A DNA stretch of 64,000 nucleotides, from contig NC_060065.1 of NCBI RefSeq assembly GCF_020283565.1, positions 31,112,409 to 31,176,408 on the forward strand. The letters run 5' to 3'. The notes beneath the pieces are model-generated. The model saw only the letters and a program-made list of their open reading frames with translations. It had not been told where the DNA came from and searched no databases. The first letter of the stretch is position 1, and every line of letters begins with the position of its first letter. A program made the position numbers and the translations under genes. Of this stretch, positions 19,149 to 30,954 are shown piece by piece. This DNA is from Trifolium pratense. Taxonomy: Eukaryota > Streptophyta > Magnoliopsida > Fabales > Fabaceae.

Positions 19149-19580
19149 ATGAAATTTGCAACATGTGTTTTCCATGTACTATGCTTTTGTGCCTCCATTA
19201 TCATTGTTTTGACCATAATGCAACAAAAACAATATTTATTTGGCAGTGATGAATATTATGTTCAAGTGATTAATGGATTCACAAACAATTCATCTGTGCC
19301 TTTGATAATTTGGTGTTCATCAAAAGAAATGAATCTTGGTGGTAGAGGTTTGCAAGAGCATGATGATTTCAGCTGGATCATGAGGCCCAATTTGTGGAGT
19401 AGCAACTATATGAAGTGTACAATGAAATGGGATAGCAAAAGAAAAAGTTTTAATGCATTTAAGGCTTCTAGAGACATAGAACGTTGTGGCTTATATAAGT
19501 TGTGTTTTTGGAGGGTTACACAAGATGGGTTTTATTTTAGTAATGATCAAGTTAATTGGAAGAAAGAGTTTAATTGGTGA
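19149..19580 (+). CDS. S1-type self-incompatibility protein homologue (SPH), copy 2
   Basis: A 143-residue intronless paralogue of the gene at 16675, about 71% identical over full length by my residue count, with no gaps. All four cysteines (56, 90, 113, 119) and the NSS sequon are kept. A hydrophobic signal-like N-terminus (about 1-25) is present but strongly diverged from copy 1, whereas 52-110 is nearly invariant (for example WSSNYMKCTMKW is identical). Same strand, 2 kb downstream: a tandem duplication later separated by SINE insertions. No TATA box as clear as that of copy 1. Role as for copy 1: a small secreted protein of unknown partner. Confidence 0.9.
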   Translation: MKFATCVFHVLCFCASIIIVLTIMQQKQYLFGSDEYYVQVINGFTNNSSVPLIIWCSSKEMNLGGRGLQEHDDFSWIMRPNLWSSNYMKCTMKWDSKRKSFNAFKASRDIERCGLYKLCFWRVTQDGFYFSNDQVNWKKEFNW

Positions 19581-19911
19581 GTGAGTTTGTGTGTCTTATT
19601 TCATTGCCTAGGTTTTTTTTTTCTCTCCACAAAACCATACTCCTTGTAAGTGGTATATTTTGCTCAAATTTTCTATTAAGTTATGCTGGTATCATGATGA
19701 TCAGGATCACAATGATTCACCGTGATTTTGCAGAAGCTACAAAATATAGCTTTTGAAAAATCACAATAGATCGACATGATTTTGTTATACATGACTTCAC
19801 TATTCACTATTTATAAGTATTTTATGGAGCATCTTAATTTTATATGTAGTCATTTTTGTAACCGAACTTTTCAATGAAATTCGAAAGACTAATTGTAAGC
19901 AGCAATGTATC
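19581..19911. other. 3' flank of SPH copy 2
   Basis: AT-rich. No feature was recognised beyond the probable 3' UTR. Confidence 0.4.
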
Positions 19912-20540
19912 TAGAGGTGGGAATAGGCTAGGCCGAGCTAGGCTTTGCCAAGCCTGAGCCTGGCCTGTCAAAAAATCGAAGGTCTGAGCCTGGACTGTGG
20001 CCTATCATAGGCTTAAATTCTAGGCCTGAGCCTGGCCTTTTGAAAGTCTGATGTGGCCTGTTAGCCTGTTTAAAAGCCTATTTCATATGAACATATTTAA
20101 ATAAATAATTATATTTATTTTGAAATATACTTATGAACTAATAAAATAATGTTCCATTTGATATTTTAGAGAATTTGACTATATATGTCATCATATTTCA
20201 ATTCTAGTTTATAATAATACATTTATATATGTTAAAAACTAATGTAGATTAATAAACTTAAATTACTTAAAAAGTTAATAGATTTATAATTTAATCAAAG
20301 TATAAATTTTAATATATAAATAATAATCGTAATAAAAATATTATTCATGTTAACTTAAATAGGCCGGCCTAGTAGGCCTCAAAGGCTTTTTTAATGGCCT
20401 GCGGCTTGGCCTTTTTAGCTAAATAGGCTTATAAAAAAGCATTGGCCTGCTCTATTTAAAGAAATAGGCTGGCCTGGCCTGAGCCTATGTAGGCTAGGCC
20501 TTAAGGCCATGTAGGCCGGCCTGGCCTGTTCCCAGCCTCA
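19912..20540. mobile_element. hAT-like MITE with GGCCT-rich ends
   Basis: The left end TAGAGGTGGGAATAGGCTAGG pairs with the reverse complement of the right end (TGAGGCTGGGAACAGGCCAGG). Both ends are packed with AGGCCTG / CTGGCCT words, around an AT-rich core (20080-20360). The TIR form resembles hAT elements. No exact 8-bp duplication was found, so the boundaries are approximate. Non-coding. Confidence 0.55.
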
Positions 20541-22309
20541 GGAAAATAAAAAGGTACAAAAACTTTACAGAGTAAGAAAAATAATTTCTATTAAAGTTTA
20601 ATTTGTATCCATGGAAATTAATCTCTTTCTCTTTTTTCTGGTCAAGGAAATTAATCTCTTTCTCTTTTTCATTTTTTAAAATAATATCTTTCTATTTTCT
20701 TTTAATAATCTTTTTTTTTTTGTCAAGGAAATTAATGTCTTTCTATTATCGTGTATTTAGTCTTTTACTGAATATTTTCTTGATTATGATCCATTGTAAT
20801 TTGCATCAGCCATGTTTATACAGGTACAAGCATAACCTGAAATTAAACACAATATATCCTATCTAGCCATGGACTAGATTATCCTAACATAAAGGTAAAT
20901 TACCCTAACAGAAAAGTTTTCAAATGAATCATAAAGTTGTTCAAATATTTCCTGAACTTTTCAAGTGTCCTCTGAACTTTCAATTTTACCTCTCGCAAAA
21001 ACTGAAAAAAGAAAAAGAAAAAAAAAAGTTCGTTTCTTACGTAGTGAACCTTATAAAAATCAGAAAAATATATCCCCTCACCCTTCCTCACCTCTCATGA
21101 TTATTATTATTTTTTTAATGAAAAACAGTTTGTAAGTTAAAGTGTGTTTGTGTGGTATTGGACGGTGGATAAATTTTTATAAGGTTTATTAATTAAAGTC
21201 CAAACTGAATTCGCACTCTAAGTAGCAAATTATGTTTTTTCATAATATTTTTATTTATGGGGGGCGTGAAGAATGCAGACATTGGGGTTGTGTCAAAAAA
21301 CATTGACACTCATACGTAGGGTGCGAACCGAGTTCTGTATCTAGATAGAGAGGGGTATTTTAGTCATTTTATAGGACGTGAAAAGAATAACTCAAGTCCT
21401 TCAAGTACTTGGGCCTAGCTTTGTTTCTTTTGGACCTAATCTGAGTAACGGGTCATTCTTCAAAAAGTCCTTCCTCTTCTTATTGGGTCATCATGATACA
21501 TACTTTTATGTGATTTTCTTCCCCCCTAAATTTTGTGTGCCCCTCCTGAAAACTCAAAAATATTTCTTTTTAATTTTAAAAATTAAAATGTGTTTTGTTT
21601 ATTCCGGATTCTAGAATTCAATTCTGAAGAAATATAAAATGCAGAAAAAAAAATTGCAGCATAAATAACTATAACAAAAAATACGAATAATATAGATAAG
21701 TTATATCATTTCATATACTTGTCAAAAAAAAAAAAAATTCATATATAATAATGTAATTAGTACTTAAATCATATAGGTTGAACCATTTTTATTATTACAT
21801 ACAGATTCATCAAAATAATGTGGCCAACCCAAAGACTAAAAGGAATATTGAACAAAATGATGAAATGTAATGTTAATTAAACTCATGATTAAACTCAGAT
21901 TAAGAGAATCCGATGCTCTAAGTTAAAGTCAACATGAAAGCTATCTAGTGGTTTTTAATCAATCAAGTTATGCTTTGCATGTTCTATACTTTTGGACATG
22001 GCACTACACTACAGGAACCATTCAAAAAATTTACCACAGGATCCATATCCTTATCTTTTTCCTTTTTTATGACAAAACTTTTTGAATAATATGACTTGTC
22101 TTTTATGTTAAGGGATCTGCCTTTTTTTCCTAATATTTTCATAAGATGAAGAAGCTTTTGGTGTTGCATACACATTCTTATGTAGATACATCATACGTAC
22201 ATAGACACTAACTTCAAAATATAAATGGTTTTGCATGTTAAAGAATTTTAAAAAGTGAAACGAGGGAATAATTAAGTCATCTAATTGATCTTCTTGTATT
22301 CTACGCATA
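20541..22309. other. AT-rich intergenic spacer
   Basis: No gene is supported. Short polypyrimidine repeats (CTCTTTCTCTTTTT, 20620-20740) give spurious ORFs. 22177-22233 is directly repeated at 22685-22743, on either side of the MITE at 22310. Confidence 0.5.
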
Positions 22310-22678
22310 GAGCTTGTTTGGCCTGACTTTTTTTAGCTTTTTATTCTCTTTAAAATGAGAAGTTGGGTCAAACACTTTTTTAATAAAGCTCTTAATTATA
22401 AAAAGCAATATTCTTTTTATATAATAATTTATGAATTTTTATACATACTTATCTTTTATTTTTAAAATATTTATTTATTTATAGGCTTGATTGTAAAAAA
22501 AAAAAAAATCTAAGTTTTTAAAAATATATTTTACCAAACAACTTTTAGCTTAAAAATAGTTTTGAAGCTAAAAAAACAACAACCACCAAACAACTAGCTT
22601 TTTTCTAGAAAGCTATTATTTTCACTTTTAGCTTTTAGATAACTTATAAGATTTAAAAAAGACAGGCCAAACGGACTC
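22310..22678. mobile_element. hAT-like MITE (foldback)
   Basis: The left end GAGCTTGTTTGGCCTGACTT pairs with the reverse complement of the right end (GAGTCCGTTTGGCCTGTCTT). The interior is AT-rich and partly self-complementary (AGCTTTTTTCTAG / TTTTAGCTT). Ends of the GTTTGGCC type are common in plant MITEs. The target duplication is not exact. No coding. Confidence 0.55.
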
Positions 22679-23042
22679 ATAATCTCTTATGTAGACACAT
22701 CATATATAGCATAGACATTAACTTCAAAATATAAATAGTTTTGGTAACATAGACTCTAACTTCAATATTTATAGTTGATTTTTCATATCCATTGTAAAGT
22801 ACCGTAGTAGTATTAAACAGAATTATATTTGAAACAAAATTGTCTTCAAATGGTACGTATAATTAGAGATTGATGGAGTATTGTTGTTGTTGGATAATTG
22901 ACACCACCATCGGATCAAAGCCATTAATATTATTGGCGTATATTTTTTTAGGGAAATTATAATAAAGGATATAAAACTTGCAACATGGTTAATAAAGATA
23001 AATTAGTAATTTTGGTGGTAATCAATTTTAATATATTAATAA
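22679..23042. other. AT-rich spacer between MITEs
   Basis: It contains the second copy of a 57-bp direct repeat (22685-22743). Nothing else was recognised. Confidence 0.4.
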
Positions 23043-23050
23043 TGTGTGTG

Positions 23051-23865
23051 TAGAGCTGTCAAAAAGGGTCGGGCTATTGGGCCGGCCCATTAGTCCTATC
23101 CTTTTACATTGGCCGAGCTTCATAAAAAGGGGATCGGGCCTTATCGGGCCGGCCCCTTAAAGAATTAAAAAAATTATTTAAATTTTTTTTATTGTTATAT
23201 TTTGGTCCTATTTTTATGCATAAATTCATATATAATTTTTTTTTTTTTTGTTATTTTTTTGTTATTATTTGTGTTTTATTCCTATCTATAATCTGTTTTA
23301 TTCCTATTTTTAAGCATATCATTTTTTTATTTTTTTTTAATTTTTTTTGTGCAATAACAACGAAGGATATAAAACTTAGAATATGGTTATTTTAAGCCTA
23401 TCATCTTTTTATTGTATTTATTTTATATTCTTTCTATATTTTTGTTTTTTTTTTTTACTTAATTACAATGGATGAATGAAATATATAAAACTTGGAATTT
23501 TTTTTTTGGTAGTAATATTAATAATAATATGACAAAAAAACTTATTGGATTAGAATGAGATTATTTGTTAGAGATTTGTTTGTTTGTTTGATGAGGATAA
23601 AGAGGAAGATATTGTTGTTTGGGAGATTATGTGAGAAAATATAGGGATACGAATTACCTTCTTGAAGATTTAGTTGAGAAATATAACATAAATTTAGTAG
23701 AATATATTTTTTTTCAAAAAAAAAATATTATAAAAATTAGTGGGCCGGCCCATCGGGCCGGGCTAAGCGGGTCGGGCCATGAAGTTAACGGTCTGGGCTG
23801 GGCCGGCCCCTTTATTTGACCGGGCCCCTCCAGGTCGGACCGGACCAGCCCCTTTGACAGCTCTA
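23051..23865. mobile_element. hAT-like MITE, tandem copy 1
   Basis: The ends TAGAGCTGTCAAAAAGGG and (reverse complement of right) TAGAGCTGTCAAAGGGGC form a TIR of the Ac/hAT style. They are followed inward by repeated GGGCCGGCCC words, with an AT-rich core of about 550 bp. The 8-bp flanks TGTGTGTG (23043-23050 and 23866-23873) match exactly, as expected for hAT, although TG repeats make this weaker evidence. No transposase. Confidence 0.75.
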
Positions 23866-23873
23866 TGTGTGTG

Positions 23874-24407
23874 TAGAGCTGTCAAAAAGGGCGGGGCTAT
23901 CGGGGCGGCCCATTAGCCCTATCCTTTTACACGGGTCGGGCTTCATAAAAAGGGGGCCGACCTTATCGGGCAGGACCTTATCGGGTCAGGCTTTTCATGG
24001 GCCGTCATGGGCCGGCCCACAGGCTTTTGGGCCGGCCCCTTAAAGAATTTATAAAATTATTTTAAATTTTTTTATAATCTTTTTATTGTTATATTTTGGT
24101 CCTATTTTTATGCATAAATTCATATATAATTTTTTTTATTTTTTTTTTGTTGTTTTATTGTTATTATTTGTGTTTTGTTCCTATCTATAATCTGTTTTAT
24201 TCCTATTTTTAAGTATATCATCTTTTTATATTTTTTTAAATTTTTTTTTGTGCAATTACAACAAAGGATATAAAACTTGTAATATGGTTATTTTAAGCCT
24301 ATCACCTTTTTATTGTATTTATTTTATATTCTTTCTATATTTTTGTTTTTTTTTTACTTAAATTACAATGGATAAATGAAAGATATAAAACTTGGAATTT
24401 TTTTTTA

Positions 24408-24443
<36 letters not shown>

Positions 24444-24814
24444 TGACAAAAAACTTATTGGATTAGAATGAGATTATTTGTTAGAGATTTGTTTGTTTGT
24501 TTGATGAGGATAAAGAGGAAGATATTGTTGTTTGGGAGATTATGTGAGAAAATATAGAGATACGAATTACCTTATTGAAGATTTAGTTGAGAAATATAAC
24601 ATAAATTTAGTAGAATATGTTTTTTTTTCAAAAAAAAACAAATTATGAAAATTAGTGGGCCGGCCCATCGGGCCATGTAGGCTTTTGCTTATTGGGTCGG
24701 GCTAAGCGGGCCGGACCATGAATTTAACGGGTCGGGCTGGGCCGGCCCCTCTATTTGACCGGGCCCCTCAAGGCCGAGCCAGGCCGGACCGGGCCGGCCC
24801 CTTTGACAGCTATA
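23874..24814. mobile_element. hAT-like MITE, tandem copy 2
   Basis: It begins directly after TGTGTGTG with TAGAGCTGTCAAAAAGGG and ends TTTGACAGCTATA. It shares essentially the whole AT-rich core with copy 1 (same order of landmarks: TATTTTGGTCCTATTTTTATG, AAGGATATAAAACTT, TGAGGATAAAGAGGAAG), differing by small indels and an ATA/AAT microsatellite (24405-24442). No matching 8-bp duplication on its right. Tandem arrangement discussed in findings. Confidence 0.75.
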
Positions 24815-26786
24815 TATATATATATATGACGAATTTATTGAGAGAATAAAATTGAAATATGAAATAAAAAATGTTACAAGTTTGAAACTATAGAATAACT
24901 CAACCATCATATTTTCTTAAAAAAATAGTATAACATGTTTTCACTATGAAAAACAACCACTCATTTTGGTCGGATAAACCCACTATTTTTTGGGTTGGAT
25001 AGTGAATTACCCGAATGATTTTTCTATTTTTTTAATATCAAAAATAATTAAATGATGAATCATCATATTGAAAAATTTATTGACATAGTTTATAGATAAA
25101 ATAAAATTAGTTTGTTTAAATTTTTAGTTTTTTTGGCGAATAGTTTGTTAAACTTGAAAAAGATATATGCTAAATAGAAAGAAGAAGAAAATATATTTAA
25201 AAAAAATTTAAAAAAAAATATTTGCTGAGAAATTTTTGGTACATATTTTATTTAAATATGTATCGACACATCTATTAAGTTGAACAATTCTGATAAATTC
25301 AGAAATAGTTAAAATTTGAACCAATCCACATATTTTATCTTTCGTAACAATCCATATCTAAAATTTAAACTTGTTTCAAACTTATCTAAGAGAATTTTAC
25401 TTCAACAAACTCATATTGAACTACTATTTAAACATAGTTAGAGTCAAATTTCTTAACCGATCCAAATCAGTGATATTCAAGAGCAACATCAAAATCAAAA
25501 TATTCATAAGCCTAAGGAATTTGGTCACACAAACCAGGTATGACTTTGAATATGAATTCATGATTGTTTTGTTATATGTGACATAAAGTTTTATTTTTGG
25601 TATAAGAAATACAAAAACCTTGAGTTTGTAGTATATAATTATAGTCAAATTTGGTAAAAAAAAAATTATAGTCAAATCTTTCTTTAGTCAAACTCTATAG
25701 AACCGAACTTTTAAGTATGAAGAAGTAAAAGTTAGATTTATTAATTTACAATGAAAATCAAACTTAAAACCTCTAATATATTACTCAAACTCACCACCAA
25801 TTGACCAAATTTAATCTTATGAACAAGTGATTAAAGTTACACATGGAAAATTTGGATTTCGAACTTGACACTTCGATAATAATATATTCTAGTAACTAAC
25901 AACTGAAATACTGTTATTGGATTTTTTTTTTGTTGGTCAACTTAAAAGTGAATAAAAAAAAGTATTGAAATTTGAATCCGACTTTTGCATGTAAATAGGA
26001 TATCTACCAACTGAGTTAAACTCGGTACTTTCCCTTTTTTAGCTATAAATAACTCTCATATACTTCACTTTGCCGACCTTAAAAATTTATAGATAGCATA
26101 GTACAATGAAATATGATTGAAAATCTAATACAAGATCTACATGTTTTCTTAGTAAAAAAATAACAGTTTTTTCCCTCTATTTTCGTACGTTGTTGTTTTG
26201 TCCTGATCCATCCCGTTTAATTAGCAACCTCGTCATCAAAAACAGAAAAATATCGAAACCAGTGCATAGTGTCTCCCACTACTCTATCTGCACTCTCATA
26301 AAGTCACCATTTTTTCAAATAAAGTCACCATTTTTGGTTAGTCTTCATCTCTCTGACTCATCACACACACCTACTTTCCTTATTTACTGTCTCACATCAC
26401 AATTTGTTCTTTCCTGCAAAATCAAAACGTGTGCTTCATTTTTTGTTTTGTTATTACTGTTTTGTTATATTATATGCTTTATTAAATACATATTAGTATA
26501 CCCTTTTGGATATTTTAATGAAAAAAGTTTGCTTTTTTGAGTTTTGAGATTAAGTTTTCTTCAACCCTTTTCATTGGATATACTTTTCTTTTGCTTCTCT
26601 TGCTTCTTTTTTTGATACTTTTTTGATTTGCCTTAGATACCAAGTGGGGTATAACTCCAAAATTAAATCTTTATTGTTTAATCTCTATTGGGTATGTTTG
26701 TTATGTTATAATGCTATATTATGTTCTTATCTATGATGTTTTATTTTGAAGGTGATTGTGAAGAAGCAAGAGCTGGGAAATTCAAA
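24815..26786. other. AT-rich intergenic region and GH3 gene upstream sequence
   Basis: No gene is supported. The last few hundred bases are presumably promoter and leader of the beta-glucosidase gene. No unambiguous TATA box could be assigned. Confidence 0.4.
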
Positions 26787-29700
26787 ATGTCTAAGGTTTT
26801 GATTCATTTGTTTGGTGTTTTATGGCTATGTTCTTGGTTGATGTTAACTGGTGAAGCTCAAGTTGTTGATGAGTTGAAATACAAAGATCCAAAGCAACCG
26901 ATTTCGGTTCGGGTTAAGGACTTGTTGAGTAGAATGACTTTGGAAGAGAAGATTGGTCAAATGACTCAAATTGATAGGAGTGTTGCCAATGCTAATGTTA
27001 TGAAATCTAGTTTCATTGGTAAGAGAACTAAGAACTCTATTTTACTTTCATAGTTAATGTCTTTTGAATTGAAAATCTATATGCATAAAAAACATGATTT
27101 GTCACCAAGCTTATAGTTTTATGTGATGTTTTTCTCTTGACACATCTGCATTTGGTTTTTGCAAGTCGTTTTTGTTTAGTGATACGCTATTTAGTACTGA
27201 GTGTTGTCAGATAGTGGCTATAGCGGCCTTAGGCCTGTAGCTTAGCAGAATTTGAACTACCTGTTATTTTCTGTGATCGGCGATTGACAACATAACACTG
27301 GATAAATGTTTTCCATTATTTGTTTTGTTGGCTATGAATTTCGTGTCTTCCTATAAAAAATGGCAACCTTGTGCTAAAAAGCTCTCCAGCTTTGGATCGT
27401 CGATCTATTTTGGGCAGTGTTAGCTTGCATTTGCAACACACTTATTCAACAACTCAAACTTTTTAAACTATATATCCATTGCGGTCATTTTGGATGCCAA
27501 CTTGGGATAATAAGTTAATGTCACCAGCATTTAATTTGTACTTACTGCATTTGCATATTAACCGGTTGCTTTAAATGCGTGCAGGCAGTGTATTGAGTGG
27601 TGGCGGTAGTGAACCCCTTCCAAAGGCTAGTGCCGAAGATTGGGTGAATATGATTAATGAATTTCAGAAAGGAGCTCTATCAAGTAGATTAGGGATTCCT
27701 ATGATATATGGTATTGATGCTGTTCATGGACATAATAATGTCTATAATGCCACCATATTTCCCCATAATGTTGGACTTGGATGTACCAGGCAAGTTTTTT
27801 TGATTATCAAACATTTGATGCCAAAGTTTTCATGTAACTTGATATTTGTTTGTGTATATTTTTTGGTGCATCCTTCTTTGTTATAATAATCTTCGATGAA
27901 CAGGGATCCGGACTTGGTAAAAAGGATTGGTGCGGCAACTGCTCTTGAAGTCAGAGCTACAGGGATTCCTTATACTTTTGCTCCATGCATTGCGGTAAGT
28001 AAAATAAAGATACGAATGATAAACGTGTAAAAAATGCTTTTTGTTGGACAAATTTGAGGTTGTCAAATATGTAATATTTTTCTTTAAATTTTACTGATAT
28101 CTCGTAAACCGTTATTATAGGTATGTAGAGATCCGAGATGGGGTCGGTGTTATGAAAGCTATAGTGAGGATACTAAAGTTGTGCGAGAGATGACAGAGAT
28201 CATAGATGGCCTACAAGGAGAACTCCCGCCCCATGCCAGAAAGGGATATCCATATGTTGGCGGCAAGTATGACAATTAATATTACAAACATTAACCGCAA
28301 TTGTTATGTTACAGTCTTACTGAGCGGTTCTTTCTGTTTCTCTATCCTTCACTAGGCTAATAAAGTTATTCATTTTTTGTAGGACAAAGGTAGCGGCTTG
28401 TGCTAAGCACTTTGTTGGAGATGGTGGTACAACCAAGGGAGTAAACGAGAATAATGCGGTGATTGACTGGCATGGATTGGAGAGCATTCACATGCCTGCG
28501 TATATTGATTCCATCATTAAGGGTGTCTCTACGGTTATGATTTCATACTCCAGTTGGAACGGTGTAAAGATGCATGCAAATCGTGATCTAGTCACCGGCT
28601 TTCTCAAGAATAACCTTAAGTTTAAGGTGATTAGATTAGCCTCGCTGTATTCATCTTTTTTCTTATGCATAACTACGTAATAAATGGCGGAGGTGTAGTT
28701 CTATGCTAGGGAAGAAAATATTATTCAGCATCAATCGATTACTAGAACTATTTGAGTTTAGTATTATGTCTAACTACAATTATTATTTGCTTATTTGTCA
28801 GGGATTTGTCATCTCAGATTGGCAAGGTATTGACAAAATCACAACACCTCCTGGTTCAAACTACACATACTCCGTACAAGCTTCCATTGAAGCCGGTGTT
28901 GATATGGTTAGTCCATTTTTTATGCTGAATTTTACTGCAGGCTTGGAGCATAAAAAAAAATCCGTGCAAGTGTAGCTTATGAAACAATGTAATGTTTTCT
29001 GAAGAATAGATTATAGAACTCATTCTTTCTTTTTGTCAACTAATCATTATAGGTTATGGTCCCAATGAAGTTCGACGATTTCATTCAAGACCTTACGCTC
29101 TTGGTCAAGAGTAATGTCATTCCAATGGATCGTATTGATGATGCCGTTGGGAGAATTTTGCTTGTAAAGTTCACCATGGGTCTTTTTGAGAATCCTCTAG
29201 CCGATTTCAGCTTAGTCAATGAGCTTGGAAGCCAGGTATTCATTCAAACCATATCAACCTTAAAATGGATATTCAGTAACAAACTTGATTCATGTTTTTA
29301 GTTCAATCAGAACATTAAAAAACAATGATCTCTTTCCACCGATGAAAATAGTAAATTTGTATTCAATGAATATATGTCTCGAAACCTACTTTTATTAAGA
29401 AACTAAACATTATAAGTTGACATTTTTTGTTAATATTACCTTTATTGACTTTATCAATATTTTCTGTTTTATGTAATTACAACTTTCTGTTATATCGTAT
29501 GACAATAATGACAACAAGAGTTTTGAGATATTTGAATATGTTGTTTAATTAGGCACACAGAAACTTAGCGAGGGAAGCTGTGAGAAAATCTCTTGTGCTG
29601 CTCAAGAATGGGAAAAATCAAAATTCTCCACTTCTTCCTCTTCCAAAGAAAGTCCCAAAACTCTTAGTTGCCGGCACTCATGCTGATAATTTAGGTTACC

Positions 29701-30954
29701 AATGTGGCGGATGGACAATCAAATGGCAAGGGTTCATCGGTAACACTGACACGAGCGGTAAGTGACTCTCAAACACTTGTAGCAAGTTAAGGTCTTTCCT
29801 ATGGAAGCATATGAGATTCTAGGCGTTACATAAATATTTTTCAATTTTACTCTCGAGTCCAATATAATCTAAAAAAATGCGGACAAATAGTAAGCTATGA
29901 TTGAAATTAAGATGTTTTTCTTTCTGTGGACAGGAACTACTATTCTCAGTGCTATAAATTCAACAGTTGATCCAAGCACACAAGTTGTTTTCCGTGAGAA
30001 CCCTGACGCTGATTTTCTTAAATCCAACAAATTTGATTTTGCCATTGTTGTTGTTGGCGAGCCTCCTTATGCCGAGACTGCCGGGGACAGCACAGAACTT
30101 ACAATGTTGGATCCAGGTCCCAATATCATCACCAACGTCTGCGGAGCTGTCAAGTGTGTAGTCGTCACCATTACTGGCAGACCTATTGTGATTGAACCAT
30201 ATCTTTCTTCTATAGATGCATTGGTTGCAGCATGGTTACCAGGCACTGAGGGACAAGGTGTGACCGATGTTCTTTTTGGTGACTATGGTTTCAGTGGTAA
30301 GCTTGCAAGGACATGGTTCAAATCCGTCGATCAACTCCCAATGAATGTTGGCGATCCTCACTATGATCCACTTTTTCCTTTCGGTTTCGGACTAACTTCA
30401 GAATCTGTCAGAGACCTAGTAACAAGGTAATTATCAATGACATTTCTTATAGACAATAGAATTAGAGTTTAACAAAGATGCACTGTAACTGTAAATTAGT
30501 TTTACACCGACATCTGATGAAAACTCGTCATATTGCCACATAAGCTCACTTTATAACCCGTTTAAAAAATGGCTGCAAAAATACTTGTTTTTCATTGGAC
30601 GTCAGTGTACAGGACATTGCATGTTCCATATTTCATTGAAATTTGTATCAACTCTTCATTTACAATTCAACTTTCCTATTCAACCAATGTCCTTGGTCAT
30701 TAACAACTTTTCATTTGACTTCTGTTTTATACTGATAAAGCTATCAAATTATCAATTGTGCAGGTCAACCTCAGCTTCTGAATTTGTGAGGGCTTGTATA
30801 TTTACCATTATGGTGACACTACTCACCAGCTTATATTTAATTGGTATGTTTTTCTTCAACATAATACTCTTATGTTTAATTATGTCTCCATAATCCATAT
30901 AGATAGGATATAATACAAATGATTGATTGTTTGTTCAATTTGTTGATAGGTTAA
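26787..30954 (+). CDS. GH3-family beta-D-glucan exohydrolase / beta-glucosidase, 11 exons
   Basis: Exons (coding): 26787-27018, 27585-27789, 27904-27994, 28121-28266, 28383-28626, 28802-28906, 29053-29235, 29553-29757, 29934-30426, 30764-30843, 30950-30954. They total 1,989 nt, 662 residues, and all phases agree. The product resembles barley exohydrolase ExoI and Arabidopsis GH3 glucosidases that trim cell-wall beta-glucans. N-terminal signal peptide (about 1-25); (beta/alpha)8 domain with RDPRWGR and [10 protein letters not shown]; nucleophile Asp in GFVISDWQG (about 312); second domain with acid/base Glu in [11 protein letters not shown] (about 513); [11 protein letters not shown] near the end. 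The last 25 residues are hydrophobic and could be a GPI signal or membrane tail, so the enzyme may be wall-bound or plasma-membrane-anchored. Intron 2 uses a GC donor (27790). An upstream in-frame ATG at 26721 is less likely, because the signal peptide begins at MSKVLIH. Confidence 0.92.

Noticed and set aside
22001..22020. Possible CACTA terminus (CACTACACTACAGGAACC)
   Set aside because: No partner terminus, sub-terminal repeats or 3-bp duplication could be matched.
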